From: Anaeromyces robustus
Taxonomy: Eukaryota > Neocallimastigomycota > Neocallimastigomycetes > Neocallimastigales > Neocallimastigaceae
DNA: 25,068 nucleotides
Assembly: GCA_002104895.1 (NCBI GenBank)
Contig: MCFG01000596.1
Coordinates: 1 to 25,068, forward strand
Direction of reading: 5' to 3'
Shown one piece after another: positions 1 through 12,701 of the stretch (positions within the stretch are counted from its first letter, which is position 1; the number at the start of each line of letters is the position of its first letter). The position numbers and the translations under genes are program-made. The notes below the pieces were generated by a model that worked only from the letters and a program-made list of their open reading frames with translations, was not told the origin of the DNA and searched no databases.

Positions 1-1187
1 TTTGGTATACTAATCATTTCTCCTGGGGTATTTTTTTCGATGACAGGAGTAGTTGTATTGGTATCTTGGGAAGCTTCTTCCTTACGATTTTGTAAGTCAT
101 CATAAAGAGATACAGCTGATTTAGAAATCTTTATAGTTGGTAATGGATCTTGATTTTCACTTTCAAAACCAAATTCATCATTTTCTTCTTCCTCTTCTTC
201 ATCCTCTTCTTCTTCTTCTTCTTCTATAATATCAAATTCATCATCATCCATACCTCTTTCTCTAATTTCAATTTCATCATCTTCATCTTCTCCATCAACA
301 TCTTCAACTTCTTTTTCTTCTTCTTTTCTTTTATTCAATTTTTTCATTTCATATTCATCTTCTCCATCTTCTTCATCATCAAGTCTTGGATTTTCTGAGA
401 AGAGATCAAAAGAATAATCATATTTTTTATGTATATGAATGGGAGGGAAATCTGGTGATTGTGGACTTGGTGGGTAAATTTCATAATCATCTTCAGATCC
501 TTCTTCCATGATCATAGTTTCAGATTCTTCTTCTTCCTCTTCTTCATAACTTTTTACATCTGAAAAATTACTTTCACGTTTAGTTAAAATTGGAGATGGG
601 GTTGGTGAAGCAGGAACAGTAGTTTTTTTGATAGCATTGGCTAACTTTTTAGATTTTTTATTAGTCTTTGGCTTTTCGGTATATGGCATATCGTCACTAC
701 TTCTACTAATTTTTCTTATCTTCTTTGGTCTAATAATAATTTTTTCATTGTAAAGAAAATCTTCTTCATCTTCTTCAAAGTCACTTTCACTTAAATCACT
801 TTCCGAATCAGAATAAGTATGATATCTCTTCTTTGGATTGGAACGTTTAATAATACTAATACTTGTTCCTAATTTCTTTGAAAGTAAAGATTCAAATTTA
901 TGTCTTTGATCCTTAACAATAGTCCAATAACAACCTTTACCTGGATCTTCTTCTGTTCTTGGACATTTTACAAAGGAATTATTTAATGATAAATTATGAC
1001 GAATAGAATTTTGCCATCCTGTTTCAGAAAGTTTATAAAATGGATAATGAGTAGAAATCCATTCATAAATTTTATTTAATGGAAGTTTGTAAGATGGTAC
1101 TGAAATAATTGCTTGAGCAATAAGTTCAGCATATGAATATGGTTGTTTTTGTGAATTTTGTTGAACAACTTTTTTGTCAAAAGACAT
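1..1187 (-). CDS. Forkhead (winged-helix) transcription factor, N-terminal 395 residues, cut by left window edge
   Basis: Reading the minus strand from the ATG at 1187-1185, the frame stays open to base 1 (395 codons), so the C-terminus lies outside the window. Residues 14-102 are a forkhead DNA-binding domain: it opens with KQPYSYAELI (family signature KPPYSYA-LI), and recognition helix 3 reads WQNSIRHNLSLN at residues 58-69, followed by FVKCPR and the wing segment GKGCYW. The domain sits almost at the N-terminus. The remainder is low complexity: a Ser/Asp/Glu patch from about residue 119, a basic Lys-rich patch near 180-195 (possible nuclear localisation signal), Ser/Thr-Pro clusters (SPTPSP, PPSPQSP), then long Glu/Asp runs encoded mainly by GAA/GAT. 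Forkhead proteins bind RYAAAYA-type sites in the nucleus; the fungal subgroup (Fkh, Fhl1, Hcm1 or Sep1 type) cannot be decided from this fragment, and no FHA domain is visible. No earlier in-frame ATG precedes a stop in the contiguous DNA, but an upstream exon is possible (see 1214-1396). Family call is firm; function is inferred. Confidence 0.95.
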   Translation of the reverse strand, partial: MSFDKKVVQQNSQKQPYSYAELIAQAIISVPSYKLPLNKIYEWISTHYPFYKLSETGWQNSIRHNLSLNNSFVKCPRTEEDPGKGCYWTIVKDQRHKFESLLSKKLGTSISIIKRSNPKKRYHTYSDSESDLSESDFEEDEEDFLYNEKIIIRPKKIRKISRSSDDMPYTEKPKTNKKSKKLANAIKKTTVPASPTPSPILTKRESNFSDVKSYEEEEEEESETMIMEEGSEDDYEIYPPSPQSPDFPPIHIHKKYDYSFDLFSENPRLDDEEDGEDEYEMKKLNKRKEEEKEVEDVDGEDEDDEIEIRERGMDDDEFDIIEEEEEEEDEEEEEENDEFGFESENQDPLPTIKISKSAVSLYDDLQNRKEEASQDTNTTTPVIEKNTPGEMISIP

Positions 1188-1213
1188 TGACTTATTCTTT
1201 TGATTTTTCTTGT

Positions 1214-1396
1214 CTATTGTTATGTAAATTTTTTTTTATTTTATTATATATAATAATATGGTGGATTATATATATTTTAATTATATTAGGAACTCCATTC
1301 TTAAAATCCTCAATTTATTTTTTTTTTTTAAAAAAAAATTACTTATAAAAAAATCTTTTCTATCTTAAATATTTCTCTATCACTTTTTCTACTTAC
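1214..1396 (-). other. Candidate phase-1 intron upstream of the forkhead ATG
   Basis: On the minus strand a perfect GTAAGT donor starts at 1396, and an AG acceptor (context ACAATAG) ends at 1214, giving 183 bp. A branch-like CTAAT lies at 1289-1285. Removing it joins a short upstream ORF (ATG at 1427) in frame with the forkhead frame: the split codon becomes C|AC (His), followed by KKNQKNKS and then the annotated Met. In-frame joining has a one-in-three chance by luck, and the acceptor lacks a strong pyrimidine tract, so this remains a prediction. If true, the protein gains 19 N-terminal residues beginning MNINSVKSRYH. If false, the donor-like bases are part of a uORF. Confidence 0.4.
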
Positions 1397-1427
1397 GATA
1401 ACGTGACTTTACAGAATTAATATTCAT
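1389..1427 (-). promoter_or_regulatory. 13-codon upstream ORF (uORF) or coding exon 1 of the forkhead gene
   Basis: Minus-strand ATG at 1427-1425 opens MNINSVKSRYRK and stops at TAG (1391-1389). It lies in a patch about 1380-1445 with noticeably more G and C than the spacer around it. Its last codons overlap the GTAAGT donor described at 1396. It is therefore either a uORF that would dampen translation of an unspliced transcript, or the start of the coding sequence when that intron is removed. Sequence alone cannot choose between the two. Confidence 0.4.
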
Positions 1428-3032
1428 TTTGCCCTCTTTCCAAAACAACTAAAAAAAATTATTTCGTTTTTTTTTAAACTATATTAAAAAAAAATTATAT
1501 TAATAATCTTTTTTCTTTACTATAGTAATTTTTCATATATAATTTTTTTTTCTTTATGCAAAAAAAAAAAAGTTTGTTCACAGAAAAAAAAAAAAACTAC
1601 TTTTTTTTTTTTAAACTTTTTTCCTAATTACTACACTACACTTTTTTTTTCTTAAAATTTATCTTGAAAAAAATTTTTTTTCTGTTAAAATTTTCCCTAT
1701 TATATACCACTACTATACTATTTATTAAAAAAATTTTAATATATATACTCCGACATATATATAATTTTTAATAATTAAAAAATTATATATATTTTTTATT
1801 TAATAACTACTAAATTATAAAATATACTTTAAAGTTTATTAAAAATTTTCCCTTTAAATGTTATCTTATATCTATACTATTATTATTTTTGTCTATTTAT
1901 TAAAAAGTTTAAAGTTTATTTTACTACTTTAATTATTTAATAAAAAACATAAAAGATATAAATATAAAACTTTATATATGAATATAAAATAAAATAGATA
2001 TATATAGTTACTTTTTATATATTAATTAAACTTTTACAGGGAACTTATTAAAGCCTTTTTATATATATATACAGTTATTATTTAACAATTAATAGTATCT
2101 TTTTTTTTTTTGAGAAAAAAAAAAGACTAATTTTTTTTCGTTCCAAGGAAATAATAAATAATTATACAATAAAATATTATTAAAATTAGAATATATTTCT
2201 CTTTATAACTTTTTTTATTATTTTATTATATATAAATAATTTATATTTTTACAATATATCTATTGATAAACTATTTTTCTATCAAATTTATCTTTTTACT
2301 ATTTTATTCTATAATAATTTTTATATAAAATATTTATATAATAAATAATATAAAAAAAATAGTACTGTACATTTTTTTATGAGTAGTGAATAGTTGAAAA
2401 ATATATTTTTCGTTTTCTGAACTTTTTTCTTTTTAAATATATAATATTTTTCCAAGAAAAAAAGATATTAATTATTATTTTTTAACTTTATATACAAATA
2501 TATTTACACTTTTATAGACAATAAAAAGAATTATTTTTTAATTTAGTTTTTTTGTATTCTTTCTAATTAAAAAAATTCTTTTTCGATAATTATGAAGGTT
2601 TTGTGATATTTAATAATGATTATAAAAAAAAATAGTTTTTTTTAAAAAAAAAAAAATAAATGAATAAAAAAAAAGATAGTATTAATAAGATAGTGTTGTA
2701 AAAATTTTTTTATATAAAAATGCTGTTGTTCTTTTTATTAAACTTTTTTTATTATATAATTCTATTAACAAAAATTTTTTTATAAAAAAAAAAAAAGAAG
2801 TGAAATAAAAAAAGTATCGATAATTTTATATATATTATTATTTAAACTATTATGATTATATTATTACTGAATATTTAAATACTTTTTATATTTCGTTTTT
2901 TAAAAAAAAAAAGTTCTACTTTTTTTTCTATTTTTTCTTTCTTTTTTTTTTTTCTTTTCTTGTTTTACTTAAAAAATAATTAATAATAAAAAAAGAAATA
3001 TATATAATTTTTAAAATTTAAAATATTTTGTG

Positions 3033-3036
<4 letters not shown>

Positions 3037-3064
<28 letters not shown>
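3037..3064. repeat. Poly(dA) tract, 28 bases
   Basis: An uninterrupted run of A begins after GTGAAGT and ends at GAGG. Such rigid tracts disfavour nucleosomes and are abundant across this spacer; it could also be the remnant tail of an inserted retrocopy, but no coding remnant lies beside it. Confidence 0.9.
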
Positions 3065-3068
<4 letters not shown>

Positions 3069-3580
3069 TTCTTTTCCTTTTATTATATACTTTTTAAAAA
3101 AAAATTTTAATATGTTAGAAAAATGATATAAAAAATAAATTCATAATTAAGTCATATAATAAAAAAAAATAATATTTTTTTTGTGTTTTTTTTATTTTCT
3201 CTAAACTTTTTTCTTTTTTAAGTAAGTGATTAATATAAATGATAATAAATTTAATTTAATTAATAAAATATTAAAATATTAAAATATTTAAAAAAAAAAT
3301 TATTATGAATAAATGAGTTAAATAGTATGAAATATTTTATTATATATTATATATTATAAAATATAAACTATAAAATAGAAGGATTATTCAATAAATTTTA
3401 TAATTAAATACTAATATTGCTAATAATTAAAAATTATTATATAATAATAATTTATAATATAAAAAAATAATTAAAAGCTTTATACAATACATTATATTTA
3501 TTATATTTAATATATATATTTTATTGTATATAATGATTATATTATTGATTATATTTTATTTATGAATTTCATTGATTTAT

Positions 3581-3608
3581 AATAAAATAAAATAAAATAA
3601 AATAAAAA
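3581..3608. repeat. (AATAA)n pentanucleotide microsatellite
   Basis: About five and a half perfect copies of a 5-base AATAA/AAAAT unit follow GATTTAT. No function is implied. Confidence 0.8.
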
Positions 3609-4784
3609 CATTCATTTATTGTCAATCTTTTATTTATTTTAGGGCAATAAATATATTACTATATATTATAATAATAAAAAAGGGAAAAAAAATGAAAAAA
3701 ATAATATAATATAATATAATATAAATATAATATAATATTATAAATACATAATAATATATTTATTATTGAATAAATAGAATGAATAAATAGAATAATATAT
3801 ATTATAATATAATAAAAAATTGATGACATTTTTTATATATCAAAATCAAAACAACTTTAATGCTTATATAATATAATAGAATAGAATTATACAAATTTTG
3901 ATTAAAATTTTATTAAATATAAAAAAACCAATTATCAAATAATATATTATCTGAAATTTGTTAATATTACAAACCAAAAATTTAATATATTGTTAATATA
4001 TTTATAATATATAACATATATTAATTATTACACAAAAATTTTTTAGTTAAAAAACTTATTACAAAAAATTTATTTTTACATATAATAAAATATACTTTTT
4101 ATATATTATACTATCTAAATAATAAAAAATAATTAATTTCATTAAATGAAATGATTACAAAATTTATTACATTGATTACAAAAATAATTAAATAATTAAA
4201 AAATAATTAAAAGTAATATATTTTATTTTGTTTTTATATATTCTTTAATTATTTTTAATGCTTTTTATTATATATTCGCAAGATATTAAAAAGAAAAATA
4301 GAATGTAAAGATATATTATTCACATATAATTCATTTATTATCTATAATATAAAATAAAATATATTATTTTATACATTAAAATAGAAATCAATTCAATTAA
4401 AAATAAATTCTTTTGAATTCTTTTTTTTTTTATAATTAAAATATTTATATTTATAAATAACAATTTTAATTTTCCAGGTAAATTCTTTTATAGGTCAAAT
4501 TCTAGGATAATTAAACAACCAAAATTATTTATAAAAAATTTATTTATTATAAAATTTTTTATCATTTGTAATAATAATTGTCTATATATATAAATAAATA
4601 AATAAAGTAACAAATAATATATTATGTAAATGTAATATAATTAATGGATAGAAAGAATTTAAATCAATTTTTGATATAATATAAATCAATTAGCTTTAAA
4701 TATAATTCTATTTTATTTTATGTTATAATATATTAATTAATAAAATTAGAAATTAAAACAATAGAAATTTTGAAATTAATTATG

Positions 4785-4817
4785 AAAAATTTGAAAATTT
4801 GAAAATTTGAAAATTTT
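4785..4817. repeat. Octanucleotide tandem array (TTGAAAAT)n
   Basis: About four copies of an 8-base unit (GAAAATTT in another register) occur in a row, the last interrupted by extra Ts. It lies inside a minus-strand low-complexity open frame that I do not regard as a gene. Confidence 0.75.
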
Positions 4818-5156
4818 TGAAAAATTAGAAAAACCTGAATAAAAAGTAAAAATGCCAAAAGAAAAGGAAAAAAAAGAAAAAGAATAAAGAAATAATAATA
4901 ATAATTATATAGTTTTTGAATATATAATTTATTATTAATAAAGCATATAATCTTAAGAAATGTAATTAAATAAAGTACATAATAATATATAGAATAATAT
5001 ATAGAAGAATTAAAAGTTATTTCCAATCTTTTTTTTTCTAAACTCTAATAATAAAATTTTTTATTATTAAATTATTAAATTCATTTATTTAATATTTGTT
5101 ACTAATTATTAATTATTAATTAATAATAAATAATTAATAAATAATTATTATTATTA

Positions 5157-5190
5157 ATTATAAAATTATAAAATTATAAAATTATAAACT
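5157..5190. repeat. Nonanucleotide tandem array (AATTATAAA)n
   Basis: Roughly three and a half copies of a 9-base unit, decaying into ATAAATTATAAATT. Each unit is itself partly palindromic. Confidence 0.7.
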
Positions 5191-6482
5191 ATAAATTATA
5201 AATTATTATTAAAAAAATATAAAAAAAACTTTTTTTTTTATTATTAATTATGGTGTATATAAAAAAAAATGGTGTGCTTAAAAATCATTTTTACAAATAA
5301 TCTTTTTTTTTTCTAGATAAAACTTTTTTTTTATATGAAATCTATTTAAAAAAAAAAGGATTGATATTTAAATACTTTATAAACCTTGTTAAAAATAATA
5401 ACTAACACATTATATATATAATAATAATAATAATAATTAAAATCTCAATATATCATCATCGTTATCATTATTCTTGAAAATCTTTATATATAAAAAAAAA
5501 TCCCTATAAGCATTATAACAATTGTTAATATTAAATCATAATGAAGAATTACAACAATTATAAGAAATAATAAAAATATGATAAAATAATTAATTTAATA
5601 ATTAAATAATTAAATAATAATTTATTATTAATTAAAAAATTAAATGAAATCACTATTAAATATTAATAAATATTAATAAATAAAATAAATAAAATAGTTT
5701 ATCTTTATTCTATAATTAAAAATGTTTATATATAATTTATATTAAGAGGAAAATAATAAAATAATAAAATATAAAATAAAATATAAAAATATTAAAATAA
5801 AATAAGAATAAAATAAAAAAAAAACCTTTTAATTTTATAATATTCTCTATAAAATATTAATGCTCTATTTATTTAAAGTTTTAAATTAATCGTATCATAA
5901 TACTCATTTTATTCACCATTCAATGTTTATCATTTATCATTCTATTCTTTGTTAATTTTTTTTATAAAAAAAAATATTATAATTAGAATTCTCTTTTTAG
6001 TTTTACTTTCTTAAAAGAAACTAATTAAAATTCACTATTTGTTTTAAGAAAGAGAATTTATTTATATGAATAACATTTAAAATATTACTCTTAATTATTT
6101 AATTATTTAATTATTATTTATATATTTATTTATTATTTTGTGCCCTTTTCATTCTTAAATTTTAAATAATATAAAAAATAAAAAATATAAAAAAAACTTT
6201 TGAAATTTTTTTGAGTTTTAGTTCAATTTTTTTTTTAATTTATTATAAATTTAATCGTATGATAAAAAAAATACGTAACAAAATATTTTAATATAACAAA
6301 ATGATTAAAAGATTTAATATATTTTACTTGTTTGATTTTTTATCTATACATTTTTATTAATTAAATAAAATAAATTATGACTAACTTATTTGAAAACTAC
6401 TTTTTTTTTAAAAAAAATAAAATAAAAAAAAAAAACAATTAAGTAAATAAATAACAAATATAAATAAGGAAAACTATTATAG

Positions 6483-6510
6483 TATTTATTTATTTATTTA
6501 TTTATTTATT
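6483..6510. repeat. (TATT)7 tetranucleotide microsatellite
   Basis: Seven perfect TATT units, ending at AATAATAAA. Confidence 0.85.
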
Positions 6511-6799
6511 AATAATAAAAAATATAAATATAACATATTATTCATTACATCATATATAATATAGTAATTTATTGATTATTATTTTAATTTAAAAAAAAAA
6601 AAAGTGAATTAAAAATAAACAATAATTAAAATGTTATTATTATTCATTCATTCATGGCTAGTCAGTGATGTCAATTTATAAAATTTATAAAATTATTAAA
6701 AATTAATAATATATTTTTATTTTATTTTTAAAAATAAATAATATATTATTCTTTCCTAAAAAAATAATTCCCTTTTTATTAATATTATAATAATAATCA

Positions 6800-6822
6800 T
6801 TGTTATTGTTATTGTTATTGTT
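6800..6822. repeat. (TTATTG)n hexanucleotide array
   Basis: Nearly four TTATTG units in a row, followed by an (ATTA)n stretch to about 6850. Confidence 0.75.
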
Positions 6823-7087
6823 GTTTATTAATTAATTAATTAATTTATTAATTTAATTAATTTTATTATTTAAACCATGTTTTCAAAAATAACAGAAAAT
6901 GAAAAATGAAAAATGAAAAAAAAATTCTTTCTTTTTTTTTTTTTTTTTTAATACATATTTAATTTGTGACTAATAATTATTTAATATATTAAAAAAAACG
7001 ATCCATGTAGGGTTTTTTTTATTATTTATTAATTAATTAATAAAATAAAATGAAAAATATATATTAAAATAATACATAACAATTTAT

Positions 7088-7094
7088 AAATAGA

Positions 7095-7125
<31 letters not shown>

Positions 7126-7199
7126 ATAGATAAATATAATAAATAGATAAATAAATAGATAAATAGATAAAATAGATAAATAAATAACTAAATAAATAT
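7088..7199. repeat. (AAAT)n/(GATA)n compound microsatellite, about 110 bp
   Basis: A long array of AAAT units into which TAGATAAA variants are inserted at intervals; the longest pure block is nine to ten AAAT units. This is the largest tandem array in the window and likely length-variable between isolates. Confidence 0.85.
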
Positions 7200-9030
7200 A
7201 AATATCATAATTATTATTACACATTAATAATTAATAATTATGACAAATAATAATGTAATTATTAAATATATTTTTGTTATTAGTTATTAACTAAAAGTGA
7301 TGACTAAAATAAGTTATATTTATTTCTACTTATTATAATATTTTTATGATGGGTTACATTATATATTATATTTTATATTTTATATAATAAATATATTTTA
7401 TTTATCATTGTTAAAATTATAGAAGAATTGAATAGTTTAGTTAATAGTATAAACGATAATAAAACAATAAAAAAAAAAAAAAGAAATATTAATATTCTGT
7501 ATATTAAATAAGAATTCCTTAATGAACAATATAACGCAATAAAAGATAATTACCACAAATAAATTATATTAAAAATGTTTTTTTTTTTTTTTATGTAATT
7601 AAAATTAAAAAGAAATTAATTATTATTATTGTTTTTATTATGGATTTTTTTTTTTTATTCTTATTTAATTTATAAAATAATAATAAATATTTAAAATTTA
7701 ATAATATTTTTTTTATTTAGTGTAATATATAAATAAAAGTACAATAAGAAGAGATAATAATTAATTAATAATAACAATAATTACTTTCTTATCACAGTTA
7801 TTTATTTAATTTTAATTTTATATAATAATTAATAATAAATAATAATATTAATAATAAAAAATAATATTAATAAAATAATGGAGTAATTAATATATATGAA
7901 TTACATAATATTAATATATTAGAAATATAAATAAAAATATATTTTTATTAATTTTTTTAATATATATAATATAATTTCTAATATATTTTATAAACAATTT
8001 TTTTTATCTATTGATTCCGAACATAATTATTAATTAATAATTAATTAATGTTAATAAAATACTAATATGTAGAATGTATTATTATGTACATTATTTAATG
8101 AATTAATAAATATTTTTTTATTATATTTATACATTATGATGGTATACAAAAAATGCTATTATTTTAAGTTCAATAATATTAAATAATAATTACAATTTGT
8201 ATTAATAATTAATAATAATAATTATAATAATAAAAAGAATATTAATAATAATATTAATAAAAAATTATAATAATAATAAATATTAAAGTCTAATAATAAA
8301 TAATAAAGCCTAATAATAATTATAATCAATATTAAAAATACTTATTGTTCATGAATTGTAAAATAAGCCATTATTATTTAGTTTCTCCCAACATTATTAA
8401 TATAATATTTTTTTTTGTTTTTTTACTATTAAATAAAATTATGAAGATTATCACATTTATTGTCGTTTAGTATTATTGTAAAGTAATAAAAATAAAAAAT
8501 ATACAAGATTTCTTCTTTTAAAATAAAAAAAAAAAGAAAAAAAAAGAAAAAAAAATGCATACAAAAATTATTTTATTTGTTTTTTTATTATTATTATTTA
8601 ATTATTTAATATAATAATGGCAATAAGAATTTAATTATTCATTAATCATTTAATCATCAAAATATTATTTTACTTTATTTATATTATTTAAATATTATAA
8701 TTATAATCATTTAATTTAATTAAATATAACTGTAAAATAGTATTTAATTAAATAATTATAATAAAATAATATTTAATTAAATATTATAATAAACAAGTAA
8801 ACAAATAAAGTAGAACAAAATGAAATAATAATTATTATATAAATATTAGATAATAATTATTTAGAGTATAAATTGGGGAAGTAAAATGAATGTTTATAAT
8901 ATTAAGTGGGATATTTTTTAATTCTGGATTTATAGATTTTCTGATTTTAATAATAATAAAAAAAATAGTTCCTTTTTTTTTTTATTTAATATTTTACACT
9001 TTTAATATTTGAATTTTTAATTCTTTTTCT

Positions 9031-9033
<3 letters not shown>

Positions 9034-9067
<34 letters not shown>

Positions 9068-9069
9068 AA
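9034..9069. repeat. T27 followed directly by A9
   Basis: A 27-base poly(dT) run switches without interruption to nine As, forming a long rigid tract whose centre can fold on itself. The T run is preceded by TTCTTTTTCTTTC. Confidence 0.9.
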
Positions 9070-9267
9070 CCTTTAGAATAAAAAGAATATTTCTATATAA
9101 AATAACTTATATTAACATTTTCATCACATTTTTTTTTATTTAGTATATTATTCTTTGATAATTTTATGACTTTATGATATTTAATTTATTTAAGAGAATA
9201 TAAAATATACAAGATATTAAAAATCTCTAGATAAATTAAAATATTTTAATTTTATTGCACTTTATTT

Positions 9268-9318
9268 TTTTTTTTAATAAATTTTTTTTAATAAATTTTT
9301 TTTAATAAATTTTTTTTT
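9268..9318. repeat. 14-bp tandem triplicate (TAATAAATTTTTTT)
   Basis: Three consecutive near-perfect copies of a 14-base unit are followed by a diverged fourth (TAGTAATTTTTATTT). Confidence 0.8.
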
Positions 9319-10007
9319 AGTAATTTTTATTTAAGTAGCATTAGACTCCTTTTTTTTTTTAAATATCTTTATATGGTATTTTATGATATGAGAATATTTT
9401 TTTTAAGGATCAATTTTTTTTTTTTTGTTTTTCACTCTTAATTTTATATTAATTAATACCTAAAATTTAATTAATGCCACATAAATAATTAATTTAATTT
9501 TAAAAATTATAAAAACAAATAGTTAATTAAATAATATGTTACATAAAAAAATAAATTAAAGTTATTATTTGTTAAAGTTACAAAATAAATGAATATTTTT
9601 ATTATTTATTAAAGTTACAAATCTTTTTATATAAAATTTTATTATTTATTAAAATTTTAATATAATTAAAGTTAAATATTAATATAAAGAGAGCTAGACT
9701 TCTTAAAAAGGCAATATTTAATTTATTATTAATTATATGTTAAACAATATTTATATGTTAAATTTTATAAATTATTAGTAAAGAATAGATAAATAATAAA
9801 AAAAAAATGTGATATTAATATTTATTAATATATATTATATATTAATATTAATAATATTTTAATATTAAATCATTAATTATAAAATAAATAATAATATAAA
9901 AATTATATATATGATATAATATTATATATATTATATAATAATTTTTATAATAATATTTTTTATTTGAGTGGATTTTTTTATATTATTTCTAAATATTCTT
10001 AATATAA

Positions 10008-10046
10008 AAAAAATAAAAAATAAAAAATAAAAAATAAAAAAAAAAA
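10008..10046. repeat. (AAAAAAT)n heptanucleotide array
   Basis: Single Ts at 10014, 10021, 10028 and 10035 punctuate an A run at exact 7-base spacing. Confidence 0.75.
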
Positions 10047-11581
10047 CACGAATTATTATGTAATATATTTTTTTTTTAAAAAAATATTACTTGTTATTAT
10101 ATATCCACATAACTAACCTTAATTTTTTTTTTGGGTTTTCAAAAACAATATATTATTTTTTTTTACCATAAAAAGTTATGATATTAAAGTTTTGTAATAA
10201 CATTTTTTGAATTGTTAAAAAACAACAAGAAAAAAAAAATAAATAAATCAAACATATAATGTATATTTTTTATTTTTTTTTATAATATAAATTTATATAA
10301 AAGATATGATTAGAAAATTTTATTATTTAAAGTTCTTACACTATATTTTTATTGGCTATAAATTAAGTAATAGAATGTTAACCTTATTTTATAATAAAAA
10401 TTGTTTTTAAATAGTTTGAAAAATATCTTTTAAAAAACAAATTCATAGAAATTTCCAAAATAATTATTAAAGATACATATTTATTATATTATTAAAGATA
10501 CACAAATATTTTATAAAACTTTATTATTAAAGATACTATTTAAAAAATTATTAAATAGTATTTTAATCCAATCAGTTAAAAGAATAAAAATTAGATTTTC
10601 TATTTTTAGTATTGTTAATATCTGGAATATTATAGTCATTAACTAAATAATCCTTTTTTTTTTATATATATTTTTATATTTTTTTATAATTATATATAAT
10701 TTTATTTTTAATAATAATTATTTAAATATTTTTATATTTGAATAAAGTTTTTTAATATTGATGGTTCAATTAATTAATTATATATAATTAATATTCACTT
10801 GATTATTCAATTAGTTATATATTATATTAAAATGATTATATATCTACAAATATATATTTATATTTATATATATTTAGTATTCAATTTATTATTTATATAT
10901 ATGTAAGTTAAATATTAAAAAAAAATAAAAAAATAAAAAAAATTTTTTTAAATGATTCTCTAGTTTAATATTATTAAATTTATTATTAAAACTTTATTTA
11001 ATTTATAATATACTATAATATATTTTAGTATATATATATTATTACTATAAATAAAAATTCTTTACTAAATTTTGTGGTAAAAAGGATTAATAGGAAAAAA
11101 AAGATTATTTGAAATATATTCATAAAGTATCTTTGAATAAATTTATTTTTTTTTTTATTTATTAAAGTTAAAGAATATTTTTATTTTTATTTTTATTTTT
11201 TTTGTCACATTATTTTACTTAAAAAAGAAATTTTAAAAGAAATATTAAAAATTCTTGGTTTTTATTTTTAAATCTGTAATTATTATAAGGTTAACAATTT
11301 TTTTACTATTTTGAATACTTATAAATAAAAAAAAAAAAACAGAAAAAGAATATTAAATAATAATCAATAATATATTTAATTTTTAAATTTATTTTTTATT
11401 TTGTTTATACAAAAATTATTTAATTTTTTGGTATAATATTAATTATAATATATAATTTTGAAGTAACAGAATTAATATTGAGATATGATACGAGTAATTT
11501 TTTTTTTCTAATTTTTTTTTTAATAAATATTATTTAGAATTTTGACAATACAAAAATAAAAAAGATATTCTAAACATATTC

Positions 11582-11620
11582 TTTTTATTTTTTTTTATTT
11601 TTTTTTATTTTTTTTCATTT
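11582..11620. repeat. Decanucleotide T-rich array (TTTTTATTTT)n
   Basis: As at 11587, 11597 and 11607 interrupt a T run every 10 bases, close to one helical turn, so the interruptions fall on one face of the DNA. Confidence 0.75.
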
Positions 11621-12683
11621 ATTTTATGATATTAATAAACTAACAATATTATATCATTTTATAATAATTAAAATTTAAATCGTTTAATAATTATTAGAAT
11701 TTATTTTATTTATTTATATAGCGTATGACAAAATTTATTAGAAATATTAATAATATATTATACATTATTTAACAATTTAATGTTAATATATTAATACATA
11801 TATTATTTTTAATTAAATATATTTAAATATATAAATAATAATATATCATTTATTATATTTGTTATATTATTAGTACATACTAGAATCCATTGTATTTTTT
11901 ATTACAAATAATTTGAATATTATTTTAAAACATTTAATTTCCATAATAGGTAATTCGCAATAGTTTAATAATTCAATACATTTTAATATATACATTAATA
12001 TATTTGTATACATAATTATGATTTTTATTTGTATTTGATATTCGTATTACAAAATTATTTATAAGTTTAATATGTATTATAAATAAAAATTATGTTAATA
12101 TTATTTACATTATATAATATTTATCTATCTAATATAAATATTATATAAATATTATATAGACAAAACAATTTTTTGTTTTAAAATTTTTTTGTTTATATAC
12201 AGTCATAGTTTTCACTATTACATATATTTTATTTAAAATATTATTGATTTTTATAATTACAATACATTGTGTGTTATTTCATTTAGAAAAATAACAATAA
12301 ATATTCAATTAGTAGCAATAACTTTTTTTTTTCTAAAGGTTAAACCTTTTTCCAAAATTGTTTCATTTTATTGATAGGAAAGTTTTTTAAATAATAAACT
12401 TTATTTATATTTAATATATTTTTTTAGAAAATTCTTAATTTTTTTTATTTTATATATATTTTATAATATAATAATTATTTTTTTAATTATATTAAAGTTT
12501 ATTATAAAATAAAGTTTAATTATATAATAATGTCATTATGAATCAAATCATGGGCGTATGATAAATATAATATAATAATATAATATAAAATAATATATGT
12601 ATTAATAAATTAATATAATACTACATGCATAATTATTTTTTTTTATTCCTAATCTTTCTATAATTTTTTCAGAGTTGAATATG

Positions 12684-12701
12684 TTTTTTTTTTTTTTTTT
12701 T
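12684..12701. repeat. Poly(dT) tract of 18 followed by TG(T)n
   Basis: Eighteen Ts are followed by three GTTTTT-like units to about 12724. Confidence 0.8.

Noticed and set aside
150-398. Plus-strand Phe-rich frame
   Set aside because: It is the antisense of the Glu/Asp-coding runs of the forkhead gene.
4733-5026. 97-codon minus-strand open frame
   Set aside because: Translation is almost only Phe, Ile, Leu, Tyr, Lys and Asn, follows the AT-rich background, overlaps an octanucleotide array and shows no domain pattern.
7088-7199. Possible CRISPR-like array
   Set aside because: The regular spacing comes from a simple AAAT/GATA microsatellite, without repeats separated by unique spacers; the genome is eukaryotic.
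8797-8803. GTAAACA, a perfect forkhead-type site
   Set aside because: RYAAAYA matches are frequent in AT-rich DNA and this one is far from either promoter.
9890-9960. AT palindrome (ATAAAAATTA ... TAATTTTTAT)
   Set aside because: Arms of about 10 bp of pure A/T are expected by chance in such sequence.
12359-12365. Second TGTTTCA (Ste12-type) site in the spacer
   Set aside because: It is 7 kb from the Ste12 gene and about as frequent as chance predicts; used only as a warning about the promoter copy.
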